This document shows positions 29,584 through 37,481 of a stretch of 39,516 bases of DNA, in pieces; within the stretch, counting starts at the first letter, position 1; each line of letters starts with the position of its first letter. The position numbers and the translations under genes were made by a program. Source of the DNA: Hyphomicrobiaceae bacterium (GTDB lineage: Bacteria > Pseudomonadota > Alphaproteobacteria > Rhizobiales > Ancalomicrobiaceae). Below the pieces are notes generated by a model. That model was not told the origin of the DNA. It saw only the letters and a program-made list of their open reading frames with translations, and searched no databases. The stretch covers positions 1 to 39,516 of the forward strand of contig JAEULV010000067.1 of the NCBI GenBank assembly GCA_016793065.1, written 5' to 3'.

Positions 29584-31857
29584 TCAGGCCTGGGCCGCGC
29601 CTGCCGCTTCCCGCGCCCTTCGCGCCCGCCACAGGTGCTGGGCCAGCAGCACCACGGTCAGCGCGAAGCCGACGCCGTCGGTCCAGTCGATCGCCACCAC
29701 CAGGAAGCCGGCTGTCGCCGCCGCCGCGATCCGTTCCCACACCGGCATCCGCACGAACAGGAACCCGATCGACGCCGCTCCCCACAACACGATCGCCAGG
29801 ACCGTCTTCCCCACAACATAGGCAACCGCCGCCCAATAGCCGAAGCCATCGAGCCCCGGCACCGGCTGCAGCATCAACGCCGGATCGTACACGGCCATGA
29901 ACGGAATGACGAATCCGGGCATGGCGATGCGGATGGCGTCGAAGCTGATCTTGAACCCGGACGTCTTGGCGATCGGTGCCGCCGCGAACGCCGCCAGTGC
30001 CACCGGCGGCGTCAGGTCGGCCATGATTCCGAAGTAGAATACGAACATGTGCGAGATGATCATCGGCACGCCGAGTTCGAGCAGGGCGGGCGCGGCAAGC
30101 GACGAGGTGATGATGTAGTTCGGGATGGTCGGGATGCCCATGCCGAGCGTCAGGCTGACCAGCATGGTCAGCAACAGCGAGGTGATCAGCGAGTCCTTGC
30201 CGAGCGACACCACCCAGTTGCCGAAGATCGTGCCGACGCCGGTCAGCGTCATGGTACCGATGACGATGCCGATCAGCGCGCAGGCAAGCCCCACCGGCAA
30301 CGCCTGCCGCGCGCCGTCGGCCAGCGCGACCTGACAGATTTCCAGCGTCGCCCGTCCATCTCGCCGCAATGCCATCAGCGCCACCATCAGGGCCACCAGC
30401 ACCAACAGCACCGTCACGCCGAGCCAGAGCGCCGCCGCGCACAGCAATCCCAGCCCGACCCAGAACACCAGGCGGATCGTTTCGCTGACCAGCCCCAGCG
30501 CCAGCGCCCCCGCGAGGATCAGCACGACGGTCAGCGCCAGCCCGACCGACCCCGCGAACAGCGGCGTGTAGCCGGAAAACAGCAGGTAGATCAGCGCGAT
30601 CAGCGGCAGGATCAGATACCAGCGCTCGGTCAGCGCCTTGCGCACGCTCGGCAGCTCGGCGCGGGAAAGTCCGGCGAGGTTGGCCCGTCCCGCTTCCAGA
30701 TGAACAGCCCAGAAGGCCGCCGCATAGTAGAGGATCGCCGGAATGATCGCCGCCTTGACGATCTCGAGATAGGAAACGCCGATGGTTTCGGCCATGATGA
30801 ACGCCACCGCGCCCATCACCGGTGGCATGATCTGCCCGCCCATCGAGGCCGTTGCCTCCACCCCGCCGGCGAATTCGGCCCGGTAGCCGAACCGCTTCAT
30901 CAGCGGAATGGTGAACTGCCCGGTCGAGACCACATTGGCGACGCCGGAGCCGGAAATCGTTCCCATCAGCGCCGACGAGAACACCGCGACCTTTGCCGGC
31001 CCGCCGCGCGTCGCTCCGAACAGGCCGATGGCGACATCCGTGAACAGGCCGATCATGCCGGCCCGCTCCAGAAACGCGCCGAACAGGATGAACAGGAAGA
31101 TGTAGGTCGCCGAAACCAGCGTCGGGATGCCGTAGATCCCTTCCGTTCCGAACGAGAAGTGCTCGATCACCTGCTCGAAGCCGTAGCCGCGATGATTGAG
31201 CGGCGCCGGCAGGTGATTGCCGAACAAGGTATAGGCGACGAACACGGCGGCAACGATCGGCAGGGCGATGCCCATCGTCCGCCAGACGAAGAAGAACAGC
31301 AGCGCCAGCGCCGTCACGCCGACGGCGGTATCGAGATGCGACAGCGACCCGACATTCAGCATCAGCTCCTCATAGAAGTGCCAATGATAGACGCCGACGG
31401 CAAAGCCGGTCAGTCCGAGGCCCCAGCCCAGCCCCTTGGCCACCACGCCGGCCCGGAAGTGACTGGCCATCACCGCGCCGGCGACGAGGCAGAGAAAGCC
31501 GACATGGATTGCCCGCACCAACTGGCTCGGCATGCCGCCGGCAAATCGCGTGATCAGGCCGAAGGCAACCGCCAGCGTCAGCCAGGCGAGCCAGCCATCG
31601 ACACTGCCGCGCCCGCCCGCCTGCCGGACGAGCAGATAGATCGCCCAGGCGGTGAACCCGGCCCAGGTCAGATGCACGATCGAGACCGGCCCCATGAGCG
31701 CGCGGTCGAGCGGCACGCCGAAGGCGGTGACCACCTGGAACGACGAGAACGCCAACGCGATCCAGAACAGCAGCTTGCCGTGAATGCCGACGCCGAAATC
31801 GTCGGAGGAATGATGGGTGTCGGCGGCGTCGGCCGGTGTCGGCTCGATCTTCGACAT
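29584..31857 (-). CDS. TRAP transporter fused permease (DctQM type, TAXI family)
   Basis: The 757-residue inner-membrane protein combines the small (DctQ) and large (DctM) subunits of a TAXI-type TRAP transporter. About eighteen hydrophobic helices are visible. Typical large-subunit pieces are LFGAFLERAGMIGLFTDVAI, GLFGATRGGPAKVAVFSSAL, MGTISGSGVANVVSTGQFTI and GGQIMPPVMGAVAFIMAE, with LTPPVALAAFAAAPIA in the second half. These proteins import organic acids or amino-acid-like anions with Na+. The ATG at 31857 follows GAGGTTCCTCC. The binding-protein gene lies 203 bases upstream on the same strand, and two hairpins fill that gap. The DctB/DctD pair is encoded just downstream. Confidence 0.92.
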   Translation of the reverse strand: MSKIEPTPADAADTHHSSDDFGVGIHGKLLFWIALAFSSFQVVTAFGVPLDRALMGPVSIVHLTWAGFTAWAIYLLVRQAGGRGSVDGWLAWLTLAVAFGLITRFAGGMPSQLVRAIHVGFLCLVAGAVMASHFRAGVVAKGLGWGLGLTGFAVGVYHWHFYEELMLNVGSLSHLDTAVGVTALALLFFFVWRTMGIALPIVAAVFVAYTLFGNHLPAPLNHRGYGFEQVIEHFSFGTEGIYGIPTLVSATYIFLFILFGAFLERAGMIGLFTDVAIGLFGATRGGPAKVAVFSSALMGTISGSGVANVVSTGQFTIPLMKRFGYRAEFAGGVEATASMGGQIMPPVMGAVAFIMAETIGVSYLEIVKAAIIPAILYYAAAFWAVHLEAGRANLAGLSRAELPSVRKALTERWYLILPLIALIYLLFSGYTPLFAGSVGLALTVVLILAGALALGLVSETIRLVFWVGLGLLCAAALWLGVTVLLVLVALMVALMALRRDGRATLEICQVALADGARQALPVGLACALIGIVIGTMTLTGVGTIFGNWVVSLGKDSLITSLLLTMLVSLTLGMGIPTIPNYIITSSLAAPALLELGVPMIISHMFVFYFGIMADLTPPVALAAFAAAPIAKTSGFKISFDAIRIAMPGFVIPFMAVYDPALMLQPVPGLDGFGYWAAVAYVVGKTVLAIVLWGAASIGFLFVRMPVWERIAAAATAGFLVVAIDWTDGVGFALTVVLLAQHLWRARRAREAAGAAQA

Positions 31858-31962
31858 GGAGGAACCTCAAGGTTGATGGCGGCTTTGCCCGGTCGACCGC
31901 GCGCGGCGCCGCCGCGGGCAGGGGAGGGGGCGAACCGGACAGGGCGGACGCGATCCTGCCTT

Positions 31963-31986
31963 GACCGGAGGCATGTGCCTCCGGTC
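31963..31986 (-). terminator. Hairpin in the TRAP binding protein-permease gap
   Basis: GACCGGAGGCA and its exact complement flank two central bases, an 11-bp palindrome, about 75 bases after the binding-protein stop on the minus strand. Without a T-run it is probably an attenuator or a 3'-end protecting structure rather than a full stop. Confidence 0.5.
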
Positions 31987-32025
31987 GTTGCGTCGGGATC
32001 GGTGGCCTTGGCGGGGATGGCAGCG

Positions 32026-32054
32026 CCGCCGCCGGGCGATGGCGCCGGCGGCGG
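32026..32054 (-). terminator. Hairpin directly after the TRAP binding-protein gene
   Basis: CCGCCGCCGG (32026-32035) and CCGGCGGCGG (32045-32054) form a 10-bp stem with a 9-base loop. It starts six bases beyond the TAXI protein stop codon. It resembles the hairpin after the AfuA-like gene in position, and would favour an excess of binding protein over permease. Confidence 0.5.
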
Positions 32055-32060
32055 TCGCCA

Positions 32061-33023
32061 TCAGACGCCGCGCTCTTTCAGGTAGCGCTCGGCGCCGGGG
32101 TGCAGCGGCACCGGCATGCCCTCGCGCGCCTTCTCCAGCTTGATCGCCTTGGCGGCGCTGTGGGCGGCAACCAGGTCCGGGATGTTCTCGAAGATCGCCT
32201 TGGTCATCTGATAGACCACCTCGGCGTCGAGATCATCGCGTGTCACCAGATAGTTGACCACCGCGGCGGTGTTCACCTCGGCGGTCTGGCCGGTATAGGT
32301 GTTGGCCGGGATCGGCGCCGAGACGTAAGGCGCGCCGATCTTGCCGACCAGGTCGGCCGGGACTTCGACGATGACGATCTCGACGCTGGTCGCCAGGTCG
32401 CGGATCGAGGCGACGCCGAGGCCGGCCGACTGCAGGGTGGCGTCGAGCTGGCGGTTCTTCATCAGCTCGACCGATTCGGCGAACGGCAGATACTCGACCT
32501 TGCCGAGATCCTTGTAGCCGAGGCCGGCCCCCTTCAGGATGGCGCGGGCATTGAGTTCGGTGCCGGATTTCGGCGCGCCGACCGCCAGGCGCTTGCCCTT
32601 GAGATCGGCCAGTGTCTTGATGCCGCTTTCCTTCGAGGCGACGATCTGCACGTAGTTGGGATAGATCGCGGCGATGCCGCGCAGCTTCTTCAGCGGCGCC
32701 TTGAATCCGGCCTCCTCGTCGCCTGCCCAGGCGAGCGCGAGGGAATCGCCCAGCGTGAAGCCGATCTCGCCGCGACCGGCCTGCAGCAGGTTGAGGTTCT
32801 CCACCGAGCCCTTGGTCGCCTGCACCGACGGCCGCGACCCCGCGAGCTTGTCGGTCAGCACCTTGGAAATCGCCACGCCGAGCGGATAGTAGATGCCGGC
32901 GGTGCCGCCGGTCAGCACGTTGATGAACTGTTCGGCCCGCGCGGCGCCGCCGAGGGTAAACTGGCCGGCGAGCCCCAGGCCGATTGCGAGCGCGCCGCGG
33001 CGCGTGACATTGATCCCGGACAT
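32061..33023 (-). CDS. TAXI-family TRAP transporter substrate-binding protein
   Basis: This is a 320-residue periplasmic protein. A signal peptide with an RR pair ([19 protein letters not shown], cleavage near ARAEQ) precedes [19 protein letters not shown], the N-terminal signature of the TAXI family. Further family pieces are [40 protein letters not shown] and [19 protein letters not shown]. It captures an organic anion and delivers it to the fused permease. The ATG at 33023 has GGGAGA upstream. A sigma54-like promoter lies 53 bases before the start. The ligand cannot be told from sequence; TAXI proteins often bind glutamate-like or dicarboxylate compounds. Confidence 0.92.
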   Translation of the reverse strand: MSGINVTRRGALAIGLGLAGQFTLGGAARAEQFINVLTGGTAGIYYPLGVAISKVLTDKLAGSRPSVQATKGSVENLNLLQAGRGEIGFTLGDSLALAWAGDEEAGFKAPLKKLRGIAAIYPNYVQIVASKESGIKTLADLKGKRLAVGAPKSGTELNARAILKGAGLGYKDLGKVEYLPFAESVELMKNRQLDATLQSAGLGVASIRDLATSVEIVIVEVPADLVGKIGAPYVSAPIPANTYTGQTAEVNTAAVVNYLVTRDDLDAEVVYQMTKAIFENIPDLVAAHSAAKAIKLEKAREGMPVPLHPGAERYLKERGV

Positions 33024-33075
33024 CTTTCTCCCTTTTCTCCCCGGATTATCCGACCGGGGTGTACTTGTATCGATT

Positions 33076-33091
33076 AACAAGCTCCGTGCCA
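33076..33091 (-). promoter_or_regulatory. Sigma54-type promoter of the TAXI-TRAP operon
   Basis: On the minus strand TGGCACGGAGCTTGTT matches the -24/-12 pattern TGGCACG-N4-TTGC in all but the last base of the -12 element (T instead of C). The predicted transcript start would be about 40 bases before the ATG at 33023. A DctD-type sigma54 activator is encoded in the same locus. Confidence 0.65.
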
Positions 33092-33165
33092 GTTGACCAC
33101 GCCGGCGCAAAAACCGCCAGATCCGCTGTTTTCGCCGGTGGACGGCCAGCGCGGCGGCAAGCGAT

Positions 33166-33181
33166 CGGCGGATTTCCGCCG
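33166..33181. promoter_or_regulatory. Possible activator-binding palindrome
   Basis: CGGCGGATTTCCGCCG is a perfect inverted repeat (7-2-7) about 75 bases upstream of the sigma54-like promoter, a distance suited to an enhancer for a DctD-type activator. In GC-rich DNA such short palindromes also occur by chance. Confidence 0.3.
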
Positions 33182-33273
33182 GGAGGTACCCGCAGCTCGG
33201 CAAATTCCCGCCGATGCGCCGCGCCGCTGCCCCGTTCCGGACCGATGGGCTGGCGGGTCGCCGCCGGCATCCG

Positions 33274-33315
33274 CCCCGCACCCCGCGCCCCGCACCCCGC
33301 ACCCCGCACCCCGCC
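33274..33315. repeat. Tandem 7-bp repeat
   Basis: Six head-to-tail units of CCCCGCA, two of them with a changed last base, lie 40 bases before the YaiI-family start codon. The minus strand carries regularly spaced G4 runs. Repeat number may vary between strains. Confidence 0.85.
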
Positions 33316-33355
33316 GCCCTTTGCCAGGCCGCGCCCGCCGTGGCAGATTGCGTTC

Positions 33356-33907
33356 ATGTCTCAGCCGACCGATTTGCCCGCCGCCGATCCCGCAAGCCCG
33401 CCGGCCGCCGCCGCCCCAGAGCAATCCCCGGCGCCATCCCCGCCGGGGCTGCGCATCCTCGTCGATGCCGATGCCTGCCCGGTCAAGGACGAGACCTACC
33501 GCGTCGCCCTGCGCCATGGCGTGCCGACGGTGATCGTCGCCAATAGCGGCATCAACATCCCGCGTGATCCGCTGATCGAACGCGTCGTCGTCCCGGCCGG
33601 CCCCGACGTCGCCGACGACTGGATCGCCGGGCGCGCCACCGCCGCCACCGTCGTCGTCACCGCCGATGTCCCGCTCGCCGCCCGTTGCGTCAAGGCCGGC
33701 GCCACCGTCATCGCCCCCAACGGCAAGACCTTCACCGAACAGGGCATCGGCATGGCCCTCGCCACCCGCAATCTGCTCGACCAGCTGCGCTCCGAGGGCG
33801 AGATCACCGGCGGCCCGCCCCCCTTCGCCCCCCGCGACCGCTCCCGCTTCCTCGCCACCCTCGACACCGCCATCGTCCGCCTGAAACGCGCCAGCCACCG
33901 CCGCTGA
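33356..33907 (+). CDS. YaiI/YqxD family protein (UPF0178)
   Basis: This is a 183-residue cytoplasmic protein. After a Pro/Ala-rich, probably disordered stretch of about 30 residues comes the conserved core: [14 protein letters not shown] (PIN/NYN-like acidic start), [45 protein letters not shown] and [12 protein letters not shown], then a C-terminal [10 protein letters not shown]. The family has a PIN-like nuclease fold by prediction, but no established biochemical role. It stands between the TRAP locus and the CRISPR ancillary genes, convergent with csx16, and is probably not part of either. The N-terminal extension is longer than in E. coli YaiI (about 150 residues). The ATG at 33356 is the first plausible start. 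Confidence 0.85.
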   Translation: MSQPTDLPAADPASPPAAAAPEQSPAPSPPGLRILVDADACPVKDETYRVALRHGVPTVIVANSGINIPRDPLIERVVVPAGPDVADDWIAGRATAATVVVTADVPLAARCVKAGATVIAPNGKTFTEQGIGMALATRNLLDQLRSEGEITGGPPPFAPRDRSRFLATLDTAIVRLKRASHRR

Positions 33908-33973
33908 CAGCGGCTCGGGCGCGACTGGCTCCGACACCGGCTCCCGCCCGTGGCCGGCCCGAGCGTGCCCGCG

Positions 33974-34279
33974 TCAGCCGCGGACGCGGCTCACCTTGAA
34001 TTCCTCCAGCCGCCCGCCCAGCCGGTCGATATCGGCCTCGGTCAGTTCCACCCCGCGCATGTCCGGTGTCATGTCGATGCTGAGGTGAACATAGCGCGCA
34101 CCGCGCTCGCCGACCTCGGCGATGAGCTGGATCGGCAACGTGCCGATGACCACATCGCCCTGCGTCAGCGCGGCGATCAGCTCCGCTGTCAGGTGCGGCA
34201 CGACCTGCGCCTCCTGATATCCCCGATTCGCGATCCATCCCCGCGTCGCGGCATGTCGTGTGACGAGGAAGGTGGTCAT
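33974..34279 (-). CDS. csx16: CRISPR-associated protein Csx16 (candidate ring nuclease)
   Basis: This is a 101-residue protein with the Csx16 (VVA1548) pattern: MTTFLVTRHAATRGWIANRG, AQVVPHLTAELIAAL, GDVVIGTLPIQLIAEVGERG, ARYVHLSIDMTPDMRGVELT, then DIDRLGGRLEEF. The family accompanies type III CRISPR systems and has been proposed to degrade cyclic oligoadenylate second messengers, i.e. to act as a ring nuclease that ends the alarm. The start at 34279 overlaps the stop of the CARF-HEPN gene by four bases (ATGA), so effector and candidate off-switch are made together. It is the last gene of the minus-strand ancillary operon. Confidence 0.82.
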   Translation of the reverse strand: MTTFLVTRHAATRGWIANRGYQEAQVVPHLTAELIAALTQGDVVIGTLPIQLIAEVGERGARYVHLSIDMTPDMRGVELTEADIDRLGGRLEEFKVSRVRG

Positions 34280-35568
34280 CTGCGCTTCTCGCTCGATTGC
34301 TTCTCGCGGGCAATTCGGGCGAGTTCGACCCCGATGCCCTTCGGCAAGGGCTGGCTAAGGCCTCGCAACAGGCGGTCGAACTCTTTCTTGAAGTCCTCGA
34401 CCGACGCAAGCTGTGTCTTGGTTTCATTGATCGGCTTCTTGAGATGCACGACCGTGTTGCGCAGGTGGCGCAATTTTCGGAAGTTCTTCTCGAATGTACG
34501 TCCTTCGGTCGTTCCCGTCTGTCGAGCCGCATCCTCGATGAACTTCGACAGGAAATCATCTTTCTTGTCCAATTCGCCTTCCGGGGTACGCCCTCCCTGC
34601 GCGGCGACAAGAACCCGATCGACTGTTGTCTCGAATGCAATCGTTATCGCGCGGACTTCATTGCCCTTGCTGGCAAGGTCGAGCGCCAGTTCATAGGCGG
34701 CTGAATCACGGTTGGCCTTGGTTGCCCAATCGAGCCGGTCGATGATCGCCGGTTTCACCAGACGCGCCACGCCCTCTTCGTCATCGATGTCATCGAGCGC
34801 TTCGAGGGCGGTGAGGGTGGTGGCGCGTGCCGATGACGAATGACTGACACGCTCGCTGAACGACGCCTCGCGCAGCACCTTGCCGACGCCGCTCTCGCTT
34901 TCGCGATCGATCGGCGCCGCAAGGTGGCCGACATCGCTGGTCAGGTCGAATACCGAAAGCGCGGTCAGCCAGTCGACCAGTTGCAGCAAGCCGTCGAGAC
35001 GGACGACCGGCCTGGGGTTGGGATCGCGCTCCATTTCAAAGGCGCCATACCACAACGCCGAAACCTGCACCCCGTGCAGTGTCCGCAGCGCCAGCGCGGC
35101 GGTGAAGGCCAGCATCGGCAGGTGTCGCATGCCGTGCGTGATGTCGAATTGCACATCATCGCCACGATTGACGCTGCTGGTGATGGTATCGACGAAGGCA
35201 ATCTGTTCGGCCGTGGTCTTGGCAAAGCCGATGATGCGGGTCTTGACGTCAATGCCCAGTCGCTCGCGCAAGTCGGCCTCGATCTCCCGCAGTTCCTCAT
35301 CGGTGATCGGCGCCGGCTCGTCCCGGCCTGGGTCCTTGGGCATCGCGGCCGGGTTGTCGATCAGGTCGAGCAGTCCGCGCCACGAACTGGTGCGCGTGCC
35401 GCACACCACCAATTGCTCGAATGGCCGATTGCTTGATGCTGATGCGAAATGCCGGATCAGCGCATGCGGGAAGAACCGGCTTTCGCCAAGTTCAACCCGG
35501 TCCGAGATCTTGTACTTCGTCGGAAAATAACGGCCGCTTCCCAAAAAGCTGATCAAGACCTTTGCCAT
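34276..35568 (-). CDS. csx2: Csx2-family CARF-HEPN protein (TIGR02221-like)
   Basis: The 430-residue protein starts MAKVLISFLGSGRY, the usual start of TIGR02221/Csx2 proteins. Residues 1 to about 200 form a CARF (Rossmann-like) domain with the ligand-site motif FDITHGMRHLPMLAF (DITHG at 142-146). Residues about 230-430 are helical with a HEPN ribonuclease motif R-x4-H at RNTVVH (Arg370, His375). In type III systems the CARF domain binds a cyclic oligoadenylate made by Cas10 and switches on HEPN RNase activity against cell or phage RNA. AGGAG precedes the ATG at 35568; an extension to 35646 lacks homology. It sits four bases after the membrane-protein gene and overlaps csx16, forming one operon. 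The ligand size (A4 or A6) cannot be told. Confidence 0.85.
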   Translation of the reverse strand: MAKVLISFLGSGRYFPTKYKISDRVELGESRFFPHALIRHFASASSNRPFEQLVVCGTRTSSWRGLLDLIDNPAAMPKDPGRDEPAPITDEELREIEADLRERLGIDVKTRIIGFAKTTAEQIAFVDTITSSVNRGDDVQFDITHGMRHLPMLAFTAALALRTLHGVQVSALWYGAFEMERDPNPRPVVRLDGLLQLVDWLTALSVFDLTSDVGHLAAPIDRESESGVGKVLREASFSERVSHSSSARATTLTALEALDDIDDEEGVARLVKPAIIDRLDWATKANRDSAAYELALDLASKGNEVRAITIAFETTVDRVLVAAQGGRTPEGELDKKDDFLSKFIEDAARQTGTTEGRTFEKNFRKLRHLRNTVVHLKKPINETKTQLASVEDFKKEFDRLLRGLSQPLPKGIGVELARIAREKQSSEKRR

Positions 35569-35572
35569 GACG

Positions 35573-36019
35573 TCACTCCTTCCGGTCTGCCGGCTTGTAG
35601 TGCCAGCTGCCGACCTGATCCGACGGGATACGGGTGAAGTCGACACGGATGATCTTGGCGGCGGTGTCCATGAACGCCCAGGTGCCGAGCGCGTCCTTCA
35701 GCGTCCGTGTCTTGATCTGGCAGATCGACGAGCAGGTGCTCTTGATGAACTTGTGCAGCTCGAAATCGCTGGTCAGAAACCGCTGCACATCGTCCATCGC
35801 GATCTTCTGCGGCTCGTCGCCGAAGCCGACGATGATCAGCCGCCAGCCGGTATACTGGCGTGTTGCGATCCAGGTCGCTCCCGTTTCGACCAGCCACACC
35901 AGCAGCGCCACCAAGAACGAGAACACCAGCCACGACGTCAACTCGCCGGCCAGCCACTCCGGCGACGAAAGGTTCTTCAGCAATTGCTCCTGAAGCTGTT
36001 GCCAATATCCGTCCTGCAT
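35573..36019 (-). CDS. Small one-pass membrane protein of the CRISPR ancillary operon, unrecognised
   Basis: This is a 148-residue protein with GGAGGG eight bases before the ATG at 36019. Residues 1-25 are amphipathic (YWQQLQEQLLKNL). One hydrophobic helix follows at about 27-47 (LTSWLVFSFLVALLVWLVE). The last 100 residues are a soluble domain, probably cytoplasmic, with beta-like WRLIIVGFG, acidic DDVQRFLTSDFELHKFI, two Cys (96, 100) and a basic, hydrophobic end (KIIRVDFTRIP, SWHYKP). I do not recognise the family. Being first in an operon with CARF-HEPN Csx2 and Csx16, it may be a membrane effector gated by cyclic oligoadenylate. Csx23 has the same layout of N-terminal membrane part and C-terminal ligand domain, but I cannot show homology. 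Only four bases separate it from csx2, and the csx2 ribosome-binding site overlaps its end. Confidence 0.65.
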   Translation of the reverse strand: MQDGYWQQLQEQLLKNLSSPEWLAGELTSWLVFSFLVALLVWLVETGATWIATRQYTGWRLIIVGFGDEPQKIAMDDVQRFLTSDFELHKFIKSTCSSICQIKTRTLKDALGTWAFMDTAAKIIRVDFTRIPSDQVGSWHYKPADRKE

Positions 36020-36173
36020 CCGTCGTCCCTCCGCCGCTCGTCCTTGCCCGAATCCGCCCATCACGCTTCGGCACACTATACTTGCGCGCGCATCATCCCG
36101 GCGCAAGCGCCACCGCAAGGCGGCAACATTGTCGCGGCTTCCCGCGTCGCCCCGATCATGGAACCTTGCCGCC

Positions 36174-36458
36174 ATGATCGAACGGTCGCTGCACCTTCTC
36201 GCCTGGGATATCGTCGCCGACCGCCGCCGGGCGCGCGTGTTGAAGGCGGTGCGCGCCTTCGGCGTCGGCGGCCAGTTCTCCGCCAGCGAATGCGCGTTCT
36301 CGCCCGGCGAGCTGCGCGAGCTCTGGCATCGCCTTGGGAGCCTCGTCGATTCCGCCGAGGATCGCCTGCTGCTGCTGCGGCTCGATCCGCGCGCCCGCAT
36401 TTTCTGCCTCGGCACCGCCCGGCCGCCGGACCTGGCGCCATTCCGGTATTTCGGCTGA
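36174..36458 (+). CDS. cas2: CRISPR-associated protein Cas2 (first copy)
   Basis: This is a 94-residue Cas2. The ferredoxin-like fold begins with HLLAWDIVADRRRARVLKAV, whose Asp12 is the conserved metal-site residue. It continues AFGVGGQFSASECAFSP (the QxSxxECxL-type strand of Cas2) and AEDRLLLLRLDP, and it ends LAPFRYFG. Cas2 dimers bridge two Cas1 dimers to capture and integrate new spacers. The gene starts 154 bases from the divergent membrane-protein gene and lies 15 bases before cas1 on the same strand. A second, different cas2 follows cas1. It is closer to the Cas2 form linked with type III adaptation modules (LLLRLDPRA, FRYFG) than to classical type I Cas2. Confidence 0.85.
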   Translation: MIERSLHLLAWDIVADRRRARVLKAVRAFGVGGQFSASECAFSPGELRELWHRLGSLVDSAEDRLLLLRLDPRARIFCLGTARPPDLAPFRYFG

Positions 36459-36473
36459 ACGGGGGGAGGGGAG

Positions 36474-37481
36474 ATGTCGACCATATTCATCGACCGCTCG
36501 GACTACGACATCGACATCGAAGGTGAGAGCGTCGTCCTGCGGGCCGGCACGGAACGGCGCGGCACGGTGCCGTTGCGCATGGTCGAGCGGATTGTCGTCT
36601 CCCGCGCCGCCCGCCTCACCGGTCGCCTGATCGCCCGCCTGTCGCAAGCCGGCATCGGGCTGATGCTGGAGCCGCTGCGCCACGGCGGCGATGGCGCCAC
36701 GGTCATCACCCCGGCGCTTGGCGACGGCGCCCTGCGGATTGCCCAGTACGATCTGGCGCTCGATCCGGCCGCGCGCGCCGGCTTTGCCACCGGGCTGGTC
36801 CGGCGGCGTATCGCGGCCTCGGCGGAACTGCTGGCGCCGGGCGCCGCCGTCGATTCGGTGGTGGAAAAATCCCGGACCCGGCTCTTGTCGCTGGTCGCCG
36901 CGCTCGATCGCCCCGTTGCCGTCGAGCGGCTGCGTGGCATGGAGGGCGCCGCCACCGCCGTCTGGTTCGAGGCCTTTGCCCGTCTGGTTCCGGCGCCCTT
37001 CGTCTTCGCCGGCCGCAACCGCCGCCCACCGCGCGATCCGGTCAATGTCCTGCTGTCGCTTGGCTACACGCTGGCCCAGTTCGAGGCCGTCCGCGCCGCC
37101 GCCGTCGCCGGGCTGGATCCGGCGCTCGGCCTCTATCACGTCGCCGGCCGCGATCGCGACAGTCTTGGCTGCGATCTGGTCGAGCCGTTGCGCCCCCGGG
37201 TCGAGGCCTGGGTGCTTGCCCTGCTTTGCTCCGGCGAGATCGGCCTGCAGGACTTCACCGCCCCCGGCGCCGATGGCTGCCGCCTGCTCAAGGATGGCCG
37301 CCGCCGCGTCTATCGCTCCTTTGAGGAAGCCGCGTTGCCGCCCGTCCGCCAGCATGCCGCCGTCGAGGTCGCGCAATTGGTCGCGGACCTGCGCCGGCGC
37401 GTCGCCGGCCGCTCCGACCTGCCCGCCCTTCCGCCCGTTGCCGACAGGCCGCATGGCGACGACGACCGGGCGGGCCCGTGA
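36474..37481 (+). CDS. cas1: CRISPR-associated endonuclease/integrase Cas1
   Basis: This 335-residue Cas1 catalyses spacer integration. The N-terminal beta domain starts STIFIDRSDYDIDIEGESV. The helical catalytic domain keeps all three metal ligands: Glu157 (RLRGMEGAATAVWFEAF), His222 (GLYHVAGRDRDSLGCDLVEP) and Glu237. NRRPPRDPVNVLLSLGYTL is the usual Cas1 connecting motif. A strong GGGGAGGGG site precedes the ATG. The C-terminus (HAAVEVAQLVADLRRRVAG and a charged tail) is typical of Cas1 without a fused reverse transcriptase or Cas6. The stop shares one base with the ATG of the second cas2. The array and its leader start 670 bases downstream on the same strand, consistent with a dedicated adaptation module. 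Confidence 0.92.
   Translation: MSTIFIDRSDYDIDIEGESVVLRAGTERRGTVPLRMVERIVVSRAARLTGRLIARLSQAGIGLMLEPLRHGGDGATVITPALGDGALRIAQYDLALDPAARAGFATGLVRRRIAASAELLAPGAAVDSVVEKSRTRLLSLVAALDRPVAVERLRGMEGAATAVWFEAFARLVPAPFVFAGRNRRPPRDPVNVLLSLGYTLAQFEAVRAAAVAGLDPALGLYHVAGRDRDSLGCDLVEPLRPRVEAWVLALLCSGEIGLQDFTAPGADGCRLLKDGRRRVYRSFEEAALPPVRQHAAVEVAQLVADLRRRVAGRSDLPALPPVADRPHGDDDRAGP

Noticed and set aside
29402-30442. N-terminal extension of DctB
   Set aside because: The frame is an out-of-phase shadow of the TRAP permease gene on the same strand; the membrane anchor of DctB begins at 29401.
36020-36173. Search for a small RNA or tracrRNA-like gene between the divergent CRISPR arms
   Set aside because: No stretch complementary to the repeat and no terminator seen; only weak promoter-like ACTATA (36075-36080) on the plus strand, reading TATAGT on the minus strand.
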